A stretch of 64,000 nucleotides of DNA from Steromphala cineraria (taxonomy: Eukaryota; Mollusca; Gastropoda; Trochida; Trochidae), in contig OU744725.1 of assembly GCA_916613615.1 (NCBI GenBank), positions 11,179,253 through 11,243,252 on the forward strand. Reading direction: 5' to 3'. The notes beneath the pieces were generated by a model. The model did not search any database. It was not told the DNA's origin and was given only the letters and a program-made list of their open reading frames with translations. Below, one piece after another: positions 11,704-64,000 of the stretch (positions are counted from its first letter, which is position 1; each line of letters begins with the position of its first letter). A program made the position numbers and the translations under genes.

Positions 11704-14700
11704 TGATAGTTTATTTTTAGCTGTCGTGTATAAAGAATACAAAAGTGTAATCAGGCGAGATTTTATCTATGATATCTAATTGACTATCATTTCTTCCTCT
11801 ATGAAGATCCTATTTTTTAGATCATAAAGTCTGTTTGATGACTTTTTTGCGATGAAATTCATGTTACTCTTTCTGATACAATTTTTTTTTTCAAAAACCT
11901 ATAAATTACACCAATCGATAAATATTTCAACCACAATATGATATATGAGAAAATACCTTATATATCACAATAAGTTAATGTTTTGTTCAAAAAGTACCTA
12001 CTGTCACCGGAAACGCGCGAGTGAATTGTGATAACGTTACACAGATTTCCTTTCTGTGTAGTTTTTGTACTCGCGTATTGTGATTTTCATTTTCAATCAA
12101 TTACTAGCAAATATCACATTTCACTTATCAAAGAGCACTGTTCTTATCATGATGTCGATACGGTTTATTCATTAAAACTCCACATCGTCCATAACACTAC
12201 AAGTACCTCTTCTTTCCGTCGACTAGTCGCCATCTTTGTACGGCGTGATTAAACTGAATATGATAGTATATTTTTAGCTGTCGTGTATAAAGAATACAAA
12301 AGTGTAATCAGGCGAGATTTTATCTATGATATGTAATTGACTATCATTTCTTCCTCTATGAAGATCCTATTTTTTAGATCATAAAGTCTGTTTGATGACT
12401 TTTTTGCGATGAAATTCATGTTACTCTTTCTGATACAATTTTTTTTTTCAAAAACCTATAAATTACACCAATCGATAAATATTTCAACCACAATATGATA
12501 TATGAGAAAATACCTTATATATCACAATAAGTTAATGTTTTGTTCAAAAAGTACCTACTGTCACCGGAAACGTGTGAGTGAATTGTGATATCGTTACACA
12601 GATTTCCTTTCTGTGTAGTTTTTGTACTCGCGTATTGTGATTTTCATTTTCAATCAATTACTAGCAAATATCACATTTCACTTATCAAAGAGCACTGTTC
12701 TTATCATGATGTCGATACTGTATATTCATTAAAACTCCTCATCGTCCATAACACTACAAGTACCTCTTCTTTCCGTCGACTAGTCGCCATCTTTGTACGG
12801 CGTGATTAAACTGAATATGATAGTATATTTTTAGCTGTCGTGTATAAAGAATACAAAAGTGTAATCAGGCGAGATTTTATCTATGATATCTAATTGACTA
12901 TCATTTCTTCCTCTATGAAGATCCTATTTTTTAGATCATAAAGTCTGTTTGATGACTTTTTTGCGATGAAATTCATGTTACTCTTTCTGATACAATTTTT
13001 TTTTTCAAAAACCTATAAATTACACCAATCGATAAATATTTCAACCACAATATGATATATGAGAAAATACCTTATATATCACAATAAGTTAATGTTTTGT
13101 TCAAAAAGTACCTACTGTCACCGGAAACGTGTGAGTGAATTGTGATATTGTTACACAGATTTCCTTTCTGTGTAGTTTTTGTACTCGCGTATTGTGATTT
13201 TCATTTTCAATCAATTACTAGCAAATATCACATTTCACTTATCAAAGAGCACTGTTCTTATCATGATGTCGATACGGTATATTCATTAAAACTCCACATC
13301 GTCCATAACACTACAAGTACCTCTTCTTTCCGTCGACTAGTCGCCATCTTTGTACGGCGTGATTAAACTGAATATGATAGTATATTTTTAGCTGTCGTGT
13401 ATAAAGAATACAAAAGTGTAATCAGGCGAGATTTTATCTATGATATCTAATTGACTATCATTTCTTCCTCTATGAAGATCCTATTTTTTAGATCATAAAG
13501 TCTGTTTGATGACTTTTTTTGCGATGAAATTCATGTTACTCTTTCTGATACAATTTTTTTTTCAAAAACCTATAAATTACACCAATCGATAAATATTTCA
13601 ACCACAATATGATATATGAGAAAATACCTTATATATCACAATAAGTTAATGTTTTGTTCAAAAAGTACCTACTGTCACCGGAAACGCGCGAGTGAATTGT
13701 GATATCGTTACACAGATTTCCTTTCTCTGTAGTTTTTGTACTCGCGTATTGTGATTTTCATTTTCAATCAATTACTAGCAAATATCACATTTCACTTATC
13801 AAAGAGCACTGTTCTTATCATGATGTCGATACGGTATATTCATTAAAACTCCACATCGTCCATAACACTACAAGTACCTCTTCTTTCCGTCGACTAGTCG
13901 CCATCTTTGTACGGCGTGATTAAACTGAATATGATAGTATATTTTTAGCTGTCGTGTATAAAGAATACAAAAGTGTAATCAGGCGAGATTTTATCTATGA
14001 TATCTAATTGACTATCATTTCTTCCTCTATGAAGATCCTATTTTTTAGATCATAAAGTCTGTTTGATGACTTTTTTGCGATGAAATTCATGTTACTCTTT
14101 CTGATACAATTTTTTTTTCAAAAACCTATAAATTACACCAATCGATAAATATTTCAACCACAATATGATATATGAGAAAATACCTTATATATCACAATAA
14201 GTTAATGTTTTGTTCAAAAAGTACCTTCTGTCACCGGAAACGCGCGAGTGAATTGTGATATCGTTACACAGATTTCCTTTCTGTGTAGTTTTTGTACTCG
14301 CGTATTGTGATTTTCATTTTCAATCAATTACTAGCAAATATCACATTTCACTTATCAAAGAGCACTGTTCTTATCATGATGTCGATACGGTATATTCATT
14401 AAAACTCCACATCGTCCATAACACTACAAGTACCTCTTCTTTCCGTCGACTAGTCGCCATCTTTGTACGGCGTGATTAAACTGAATATGATAGTATATTT
14501 TTAGCTGTCGTGTATAAAGAATACAAAAGTGTAATCAGGCGAGATTTTATCTATGATATCTAATTGACTATCATTTCTTCCTCTATGAAGATCCTATTTT
14601 TTAGATCATAAAGTCTGTTTGATGACTTTTTTGCGATGAAATTCATGTTAATCTTTCTGATACAATTTTTTTTCAAAAACCTATAAATTACACCAATCGA

Positions 14701-16159
14701 TAAATATTTCAACCACAATATGATATATGAGAAAATACCTTATATATCACAATAAGTTAATGTTTTGTTCAAAAAGTACCTACTGTCACCGGAAACGCGC
14801 GAGTGAATTGTGATATCATTACACAGATTTCCTTTCTCTGTAGTTTTTGTACTCGCGTATTGTGATTTTCATTTTCAATCAATTACTAGCAAATATCACA
14901 TTTCACTTATCAAAGAGCACTGTTCTTATCATGATGTCGATACGGTATATTCATTAAAACTCCACATCGTCCATAACACTACAAGTACCTCTTCTTTCCG
15001 TCGACTAGTCGCCATCTTTGTACGGCGTGATTAAACTGAATATGATAGTATATTTTTAGCTGTCGTGTATAAAGAATACAAATGTGTAATCAGGCGAGAT
15101 TTTATCTATGATATCTAATTGACTATCATTTCTTCCTCTATGAAGATCCTATTTTTTAGATCATAAAGTCTGTTTGATGACTTTTTTGCGATGAAATTCA
15201 TGTTACTCTTTCTGATACAATTTTTTTTTCAAAAACCTATAAATTACACCAATCGATAAATATTTCAACCACAATATGATATATGAGAAAATACCTTATA
15301 TATCACAATAAGTTAATGTTTTGTTCAAAAAGTACCTTCTGTCACCGGAAACGCGCGAGTGAATTGTGATATCGTTACACAGATTTCCTTTCTGTGTAGT
15401 TTTTGTACTCGCGTATTGTGATTTTCATTTTCAATCAATTACTAGCAAATATCACATTTCACTTATCAAAGAGCACTGTTCTTATCATGATGTCGATACG
15501 GTATATTCATTAAAACTCCACATCGTCCATAACACTACAAGTACCTCTTCTTTCCGTCGACTAGTCGCCATCTTTGTACGGCGTGATTAAACTGAATATG
15601 ATAGTATATTTTTAGCTGTCGTGTATAAAGAATACAAAAGTGTAATCAGGCGAGATTTTATCTATGATATCTAATTGACTATCATTTCTTCCTCTATGAA
15701 GATCCTATTTTTTAGATCATAAAGTCTGTTTGATGACTTTTTTGCGATGAAATTCATGTTAATCTTTCTGATACAATTTTTTTTTCAAAAACCTATAAAT
15801 TACACCAATCGATAAATATTTCAACCACAATATGATATATGAGAAAATACCTTATATATCACAATAAGCTAATGTTTTGTTCAAAAAGTACCTACTGTCA
15901 CCGGAAACGCGCGAGTGAATTGTGATATCGTTACACAGATTTCCTTTTTGTGTAGTTTTTGTACTCGCGTATTGTGATTTTCATTTTCAATCAATTACTA
16001 GCAAATATCACATTTAACTTATCAAAGAGCACTGTTCTTATCATGATGTCGATACGGTATATTCATTAAAACTCCACATCGTCCATAACACTACAAGTAC
16101 CTCTTCTTTCCGTCGAATAGTCGCCATCTTTGTACGGCGTGATTAAACTGAATATGATA
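11704..16159. repeat. Satellite array, eight units of about 557 bases
   Basis: The phrase AGCTGTCGTGTATAAAG recurs at 11719, 12276, 12833, 13390, 13947, 14503, 15058 and 15614, so the period is 555-557 bases. Units differ at only a few positions, mostly in the length of a poly-T run, which points to recent amplification or homogenisation. The array begins and ends at the same unit junction (GATAG), so it holds about eight whole units. Each unit has a 74-codon open stretch that begins with GTG rather than ATG; in unit 8 it is broken by a TAA. I regard that stretch as non-coding. No similarity to a known mobile element was recognised. Confidence 0.97.
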
Positions 16160-17274
16160 GATGCCTACTAAAGCTTTAAGGGAACTCATATCAGGAATGT
16201 TACCCCATTTAGTTTGTTATGTTTGATGTATCAACCATGAATAATGAACAATGTAACTGTAACTAAAGTATTTTCACACCAAAAAAAATACCGAACATGA
16301 AAAAAACTCTGAGAAACGTTTTCTTGTCCAATTTTGTTTTTGCAATTTCCCACCAAGACAAAATAAACGAATGGCCGATGTCCATATGTAATGATTTTGG
16401 GACTGGATGCAATATGAATTATAGCTGAATTTTCAGTCAAACATTCAAATAACTCATCGCTTTAATGATATTTATTGTAAACAGCTTATTGCGATGTTCA
16501 ATGTTTATGTGTACTTTATTTGAGCCAGGCCTTGAAAACTGAATAAAATCTTTCTGTTTATCTTTCTACATTAGTATATGTAACAAAGGACATTCTAAAT
16601 AAACTCATAAAAATTAAAATATTCTTATTTGTACATTGTGAAGGACGCATAACAAGCACAAACAGACTCTGAACCAAATGTTGGACAGAATTACATTTGA
16701 TGTTGAGGACACTTCAAATATCTACAATAGTGAGGACATTTCACGTTCAAATATTGTCCCCTGATCACATTAGAAATTAGATTAATTCAATAATCGCAAA
16801 TGTCAAGTGTCACGCTGACCATTTCTTGCACGTTTACGTTCTTCTGGACTTGAAGAGATTTTTTATATTTCCTTATTGATTCGATTTGCGCATTCCTAAG
16901 TTATCGTTATACCATAAAAGCACTATCATGAATATTTCATTATATCATAAAATATAAAAATAGGTCTTATATTATTTTCTATTGTATTATCAACGTTACA
17001 CTGTACTACAACCTGAACTTCAACTGCAAATAATCGTTGAAAAACTGTGAAAACCAGAATTCGTGATCTGTTTGCAGGACATTTACATTTTCCCTCAAAG
17101 TCAGTTAGATTTCAATATGAAAAACTAATTCCGTTCATAAAAAAGTATATCTGTCATCCTCCAGCCGTATGAAATTGTAAGTTTCTGTATGGAATCGTGT
17201 TATTGTGCTTTTATATGCAGATATTCTCTGCATGGTACATTTATAACCAAGCAGAGTGAGAAATCTGCTAGTTC

Positions 17275-17437
17275 GGAATAATTTGTTCTTGCTTTTAGAA
17301 GATCTCCTTGACCTTTTCGTTGAAGAATTGCAGTAATTATACAATGAATGCACAAATCACTGATAAATCCCCAATTTTCCTCGGAACAAGTTGCTATCAG
17401 ACCAAATCACATACAGCAGGGGAGTATCATTGATTAA
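17275..17437. repeat. Dispersed repeat pair, member 1
   Basis: About 150 bases align with 25450-25613: shared CTTGACCTTT, GCAGTAATT, ACAATGA and ATCCCCAATTTTCC with conserved spacing. The pair is about 8.2 kb apart, one copy downstream of the receptor and one in its intron 7. Confidence 0.65.
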
Positions 17438-17511
17438 AGCATTAGTATACATAACCGTCTATCTACCAAACTTCGAAACTTTCTCAAGAACTGAAACGTT
17501 GATTTCTTCTG

Positions 17512-17796
17512 CATTCTGGTACCACTGCTTTCTTTGAGAAATAACTCTCTATCGAAGCCGTTGTTCCATTCTGGTACCACTGCTTTCTTTGGGAAATAAC
17601 TCTCTATCGAAGCCGTAGTTCCATTCTGGTACCACTGCTTTCTTTGGGAAATAACTCTCTATCGAAGCCGTAGTTCCATTCTGGTACCACTGCCTTCTTT
17701 GGGAAATAACTCTCTATCGAAACCGTAGTTCCATTCTGGTACCACTGCTTTCTTTGGGAAATAACTCTCTATCGAAGCCGTAGTTCCATTCTGGTA
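17512..17796. repeat. Minisatellite, 55-base unit, about 5.2 copies
   Basis: The phrase CATTCTGGTACCACTG starts at 17512 and recurs every 55 bases through 17732, with a partial sixth copy at 17787. Copies differ at single positions only. Confidence 0.96.
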
Positions 17797-19876
17797 TGTA
17801 CTAGTTCTATTGTTTGAGGAAACTCATTTCTCAACTCAAATGCAGAATGTGTTGTAATGTATTTCTAAAGTTTCTCCAATATCGTTCTCAATATGTTTAT
17901 GTGATTTATTTCAACATTGTATGGGACTTACTTATAACGTGTGCTGAATGGTTAGTGAACAATATATGTGCACCTTGAGAGCTTTGTATCACCTAGCTCT
18001 ACCGTGATATACAATGTGCTCTATTGGTGAGAAGTATATACAAACCTATGTTAACAATGGAAACTTTAACCTAAACCAAACGATTCTTCTCTGGGGTTAA
18101 CTGTCTCATTACCGAGTCATAGAGCGATGATAGTGACTACTGAAACAAAGAGGCAACGCGGATAATGACAAATATATATTGGTACTTTATTTGTCTACAA
18201 AATTGTTCGTGAAGTCAACATTCAACACGCTCTATTTACAAAAGACATACTGCATCCATATTTCACTATATTATGCAACCTTCGTGAAAGATACAATATG
18301 TTTTGTAAAGTAGTAGCCTACCTTGCGATTATGGTACAAAAACGTCATGGTATAAATCGGTGGACATACAAACATCAGACGGGTTGACAATGATTACAAA
18401 GACACAACAATCTCCCTGTGACTCGATATGGGCAGATGTATCAAAATATAAAATAACTCTTCTTCAGAACATGCTCATTATATTCAAATGAGGTAAGGGA
18501 ATCCGTTTGGATCTCTGACATTTCTTCTCTACCTTCTAATTATATCATGCTGTGTATTTATCAGAAAACATGGTTTGTAAACAGATCGATCAAAGGAAAC
18601 TCTAATTGTCACATAATAAGAAGTAAGGTCTTATGGAAGTACCGACTTGGACCGTTACTGGTCATTATGTTTATCGATGATGGATCGTTTTCACGTAGAA
18701 TCTTTAATATGAAATATAACGCTAATGGCTGTTATTGATAAAAACAACAACTTTACTGAGTGCACATGTCGACATTTTATAGGAACGTTTCACAGGCAAA
18801 ACGGAAAAGTCTTTGATTAAAAATCACGAAAGACTTAAAAGGGTATCTTTAAACCAAATGGAGGAAGAGCTAGCGTCTTCTTTGTTTTGTGGTGGTCAAC
18901 AATACCGCTTTTGTTTTCGTTGAATACTTTAACTAAATAATTATGTTGGCTAGTAATCAACTATAAGGCTAATAAACCCAAAATATTAAATGTTTAATAT
19001 GTATAAATAATTTACAAACAAGCAGGTCTTTACGCGATTTACCAAGGACTTATTGTGTGAAAATGACTTTTGTCTATGTAAGGTACTTTTTTCTCTCAAC
19101 CCTTTATTCATAATCATATACATGTATATGCCAAGCGCAAATCATAAACATTTATGATATATCTAGTAAATGCTTTTGTGTTTTCATCAAAGATGACGAA
19201 TTCTTGTATAACTGTTATCATGTTATTGTTATTAAGCTAAATAGAAAGAAGTTATTCAGAAGAAAAAATCCGTTATTTTCACGAGCTAAGTTCACAATGG
19301 AAGTTAATCAAAAAAAACTTTTCCAAGTTGTGACATAAAAAGGATATTTACTGTTCTCCTGAACTGAAGCATCTTGTAAAGTTGTTTTCACACCCTCTGT
19401 ACGGCTAAAAGAAAGAACTAGGATTGGTCAACTCAGTGGCGTAAAATACCAGAATAGCGGAATCATTACTGTGCTCTTCGTTCATTTAGAATAGTCGTTT
19501 TACATACCCTTATGCAGTAACATTACGAAGTTTAGATAGCCGTGTTTTATCAAAAGTTGAACCACACGAAAGTTTTAAGTCGCAACTTGCTTCCATTATC
19601 TTAACACATCTTAGTCTTAATCACGCAATGATTTGACTAAAGTAAATTCTTACCCATTTTTGCGATCCTCCTTTAAAATAAGGCTTGATACGTTTCTTTT
19701 TTTATCAATTCTACCAAAATGTTGACACCAAATTGTACCCTGCTACAGCTACTATATTGTATGTTAACGACAAACGCATGTAACCATAATAAGTACCTCA
19801 AAAAGTAAAACAAAGTTTGTTTTTTATTAATCAAGTCTTGAGATATGTTGCTCGGCTCGTTCATACACAAGATTAT

Positions 19877-20049
19877 GTTAATGAAGATAGGATCGTTGAT
19901 CATTGAGGTTTTGGGTATCTGAAATTATTAGAAGTGAGCGAGTTCATTCTCCCTGATGACTCCCTGTGGACAACAGCCTATAGAGCTTGAATGTCGTGTA
20001 GAAAACTCATGTCTGAATCACACTGGCGAGATCGTCATCCTCCATCGTA
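19877..20049 (-). pseudogene. Decayed partial copy of mGluR exon 8
   Basis: About 170 bases align in the same orientation with exon 8 (about 21727-21908, tail residues about 1037-1096), including identical runs such as the block coding MEDDD and a shared GAGCGAGTTCATTCTCC on the plus strand. A net deletion after the MEDDD-LA codons shifts the frame, and TAG and TGA stops follow, so it cannot encode the same tail. It lies about 1.3 kb beyond the stop codon. The match ends abruptly on its right side (20049) and fades out on the left. It is a relic of a local duplication rather than a processed copy, since no neighbouring exon sequence or poly(A) is attached. Confidence 0.85.
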
Positions 20050-21389
20050 TGTAAATTCAAAGTAAGTAAGATATATGCAAAAGGAACAAGGTTAGTGCTT
20101 ACTAATTAAAACGTTTTCGTGTCTATTCTGTATGTGGTTGTTAATATTCAAAGAAACTAAAACATGTACATTTCATGACAATAAATGATAATTCAATACG
20201 AAATTGTTAAATACTGTTAGTAAATATATTTTGATGAACAAAATGAATTGTTTGATTTGACAATGATTCATGACATTTAAAACTTGATGATTCTGGTAGA
20301 ATCATAAAACTCTGAATAATCAGAATGGTAGACAAAGTGCAACGCATGAAAACACTTACTTCGAATCAAAATAAATATTCACATCTCGATAGTGAAACAT
20401 AAACACACAACATTCATAGCACAGACAACAGTTTTCAAATGAACCGAGTAAGAATGTGTAAATCTCATTAAATAGAGAGAACCCATCACTCGTACCTCAA
20501 TGCATTGTGAACTGAGTACCGCACCATTTGCGTCATGTCAAGGGACTTTGCACCTTCTAGCTTCAAACAATCAAACAACATCATATCGAGCCAATGACAA
20601 CTTAGGCTTGACGCTGGCTAGTTGGAGCACAAAGGTCACGTGACACTAGCTAACCTTTAGTGCAGTTCTCAGATTAGAATAGCAAGGAAGTCCTATTAAT
20701 AGGTTCCATCTCATTTTAAGGAGGTTGGTGTCTTCAATAGTTCATTAAGACAAAATTGCATATGCATGTTCAGATGCATTCGAAAAGTTGGTTCACCAAC
20801 ATAATATGAATCCACCACTTTTGATTTTTATTACAAGATATATACTCGAAAAATCATATATTTTAAATCAATTCAATAGTCTCCTCATAAAACGTGTTGA
20901 TTAAGTTTTACATTTCGTGTAATGTGATACAATCATATTATAAACCTATTATTGAATGATCATAAAATGACATACTAAGAAAACCTTACCAACACAATTG
21001 ACAAACAATTGACTTGTCCGTGCAAAATGGAATTGGTGCTGATTATCTTGTCCCGACCAAAAAAAACCCAAAACTTGCCACGATGCACTTTATACATATT
21101 TTTAAAGAACTTACACTTTTGGTGAACAAACCTTTTGAACGCAGCTTTATTTGGTATGAAAAAGAGAATCCTGTGATGAAGTTAAATTGCTGAACAAATT
21201 ACGACACCGAAATGATTATCTTTATTTAAATGAGATCGAATGTAACGATCATACCCGGCTGCGTCTCTAAGCGAGGTACGAGTTTTACGTTCGATGTGGT
21301 TTTAATGAGATTGTATAATAATAGCACTAGAATGATGAGTGAAAATAGCTAGGTTTGATCCCATAATGACGTTGACATCTCAACGTGTA
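20050..21389 (-). other. 3' flank and presumed 3' untranslated region of the mGluR gene
   Basis: Lies directly after the stop codon in the transcript sense. Two AATAAA hexamers near 21.2 kb are candidate ends. An imperfect hairpin (ATCGAATGTAA near 21235 against TTACGTTCGAT near 21287) is present. About 20450-20660 is less AT-rich and includes a palindromic GGTCACGTGAC, of unknown meaning. Confidence 0.5.
21146..21226 (-). promoter_or_regulatory. Candidate polyadenylation signals of the mGluR transcript
   Basis: Two AATAAA hexamers on the minus strand, at 21226-21221 and 21151-21146, lie about 165 and 240 bases after the stop codon. Either could end a short 3' untranslated region. AATAAA is frequent by chance in DNA this AT-rich, so the true site may be further downstream. 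Confidence 0.4.
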
Positions 21390-63769
<42,380 letters not shown>

Positions 63770-64000
63770 AATTGTGGTTAAGTGGTGAGCATGTGGTGGA
63801 GACAAAACGTTTTTGACCTGGGTCTCATATTGTGTTGTGTCCCTTCACTTCATCCACATTGCACTCAGATTACCCAGCTGTTAAAATGGGTACCTGAAAA
63901 CGGGATGTACGTATCTACATGGTCGCGCTAAGCTCAGGGTATTTATGTAGGTAGCGCTTAGAGCAAGTTATTTCTACCTCGATATAGCGCCATATAAATG
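63770..64000 (+). repeat. SINE-like element cut by the window edge
   Basis: CACTTCATCCACATTGCACTC...CAGCTGTTAAAATGGGTACCTG is a block I associate with a central domain shared by several invertebrate SINE families, and the AGCGCCATATAAATG at the window end resembles their tails. The tRNA-like head would start near 63770 (GTGGTTAAGTGGTGAGC). The end is outside the window. Confidence 0.55.

Larger units (their letters stand above)
16160..19876. other. Gene-free DNA between the satellite and the exon 8 relic
   Basis: Holds the repeat-pair member at 17.3 kb and the 55-base minisatellite. Nothing else was recognised; the short open frames at 16231, 17135, 18547 and 19673 have no family character. 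Confidence 0.7.

Noticed and set aside
12028..15590. Seven 74-codon frames as a gene family
   Set aside because: They start with GTG in a eukaryotic satellite, the eighth unit is broken, and unit identity explains the conservation.

Overview
This window is animal (metazoan) genomic DNA, AT-rich and dominated by non-coding sequence, that carries one large multi-exon gene on the minus strand. The gene is a complete metabotropic glutamate receptor, closest by motif to the vertebrate group I receptors (mGluR1/mGluR5). Conceptual splicing of eight exons with GT/AG boundaries gives a 3642-base reading frame (1213 residues plus stop) with consistent phases throughout. The repeat content points to a mollusc, possibly a gastropod: decayed GAGT-headed and tRNA-derived SINE-like sequences, TTAA-flanked MITEs and a Tc1 element. 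The species cannot be fixed from the sequence alone.

Layout from low to high coordinates: 1-21.3 kb is downstream of the receptor and has no gene I can support. It holds a degenerate AT-rich minisatellite (6.15-6.6 kb), a TTAA MITE with a head-to-head partial copy (7.3-7.95 kb), old dispersed duplicates (9.8-11.05 kb), an eight-unit 557-base satellite (11.7-16.16 kb), a 55-base minisatellite (17.5-17.8 kb), and a broken extra copy of part of the receptor's last exon (19.9-20.05 kb). The receptor runs from 61808 (start codon) down to 21390 (stop codon). Exon 1 encodes the signal peptide and first lobe of the Venus flytrap domain, exons 2-4 the rest of the ligand-binding domain, exons 5-6 its end and most of the cysteine-rich domain, exon 7 all seven transmembrane helices, and exon 8 the long Ser/Pro-rich cytoplasmic tail ending in a PDZ-type terminus. 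Upstream (61.8-64 kb) no gene was recognised; the window edge cuts a SINE-like element.

The introns are full of mobile DNA. An apparently intact Tc1/mariner DD34E element on the opposite strand lies only 38 bases from the exon 4 acceptor. A foldback MITE in intron 4 contains four perfect TGACGTCA sites. Two TTAA MITEs abut at a single shared TTAA in intron 3. Simple or SINE-derived tetranucleotide repeats sit directly against the exon 2 acceptor and the exon 3 donor. A MITE with long terminal inverted repeats lies about 100 bases upstream of exon 8. No prokaryotic features, CRISPR arrays or operons are present.
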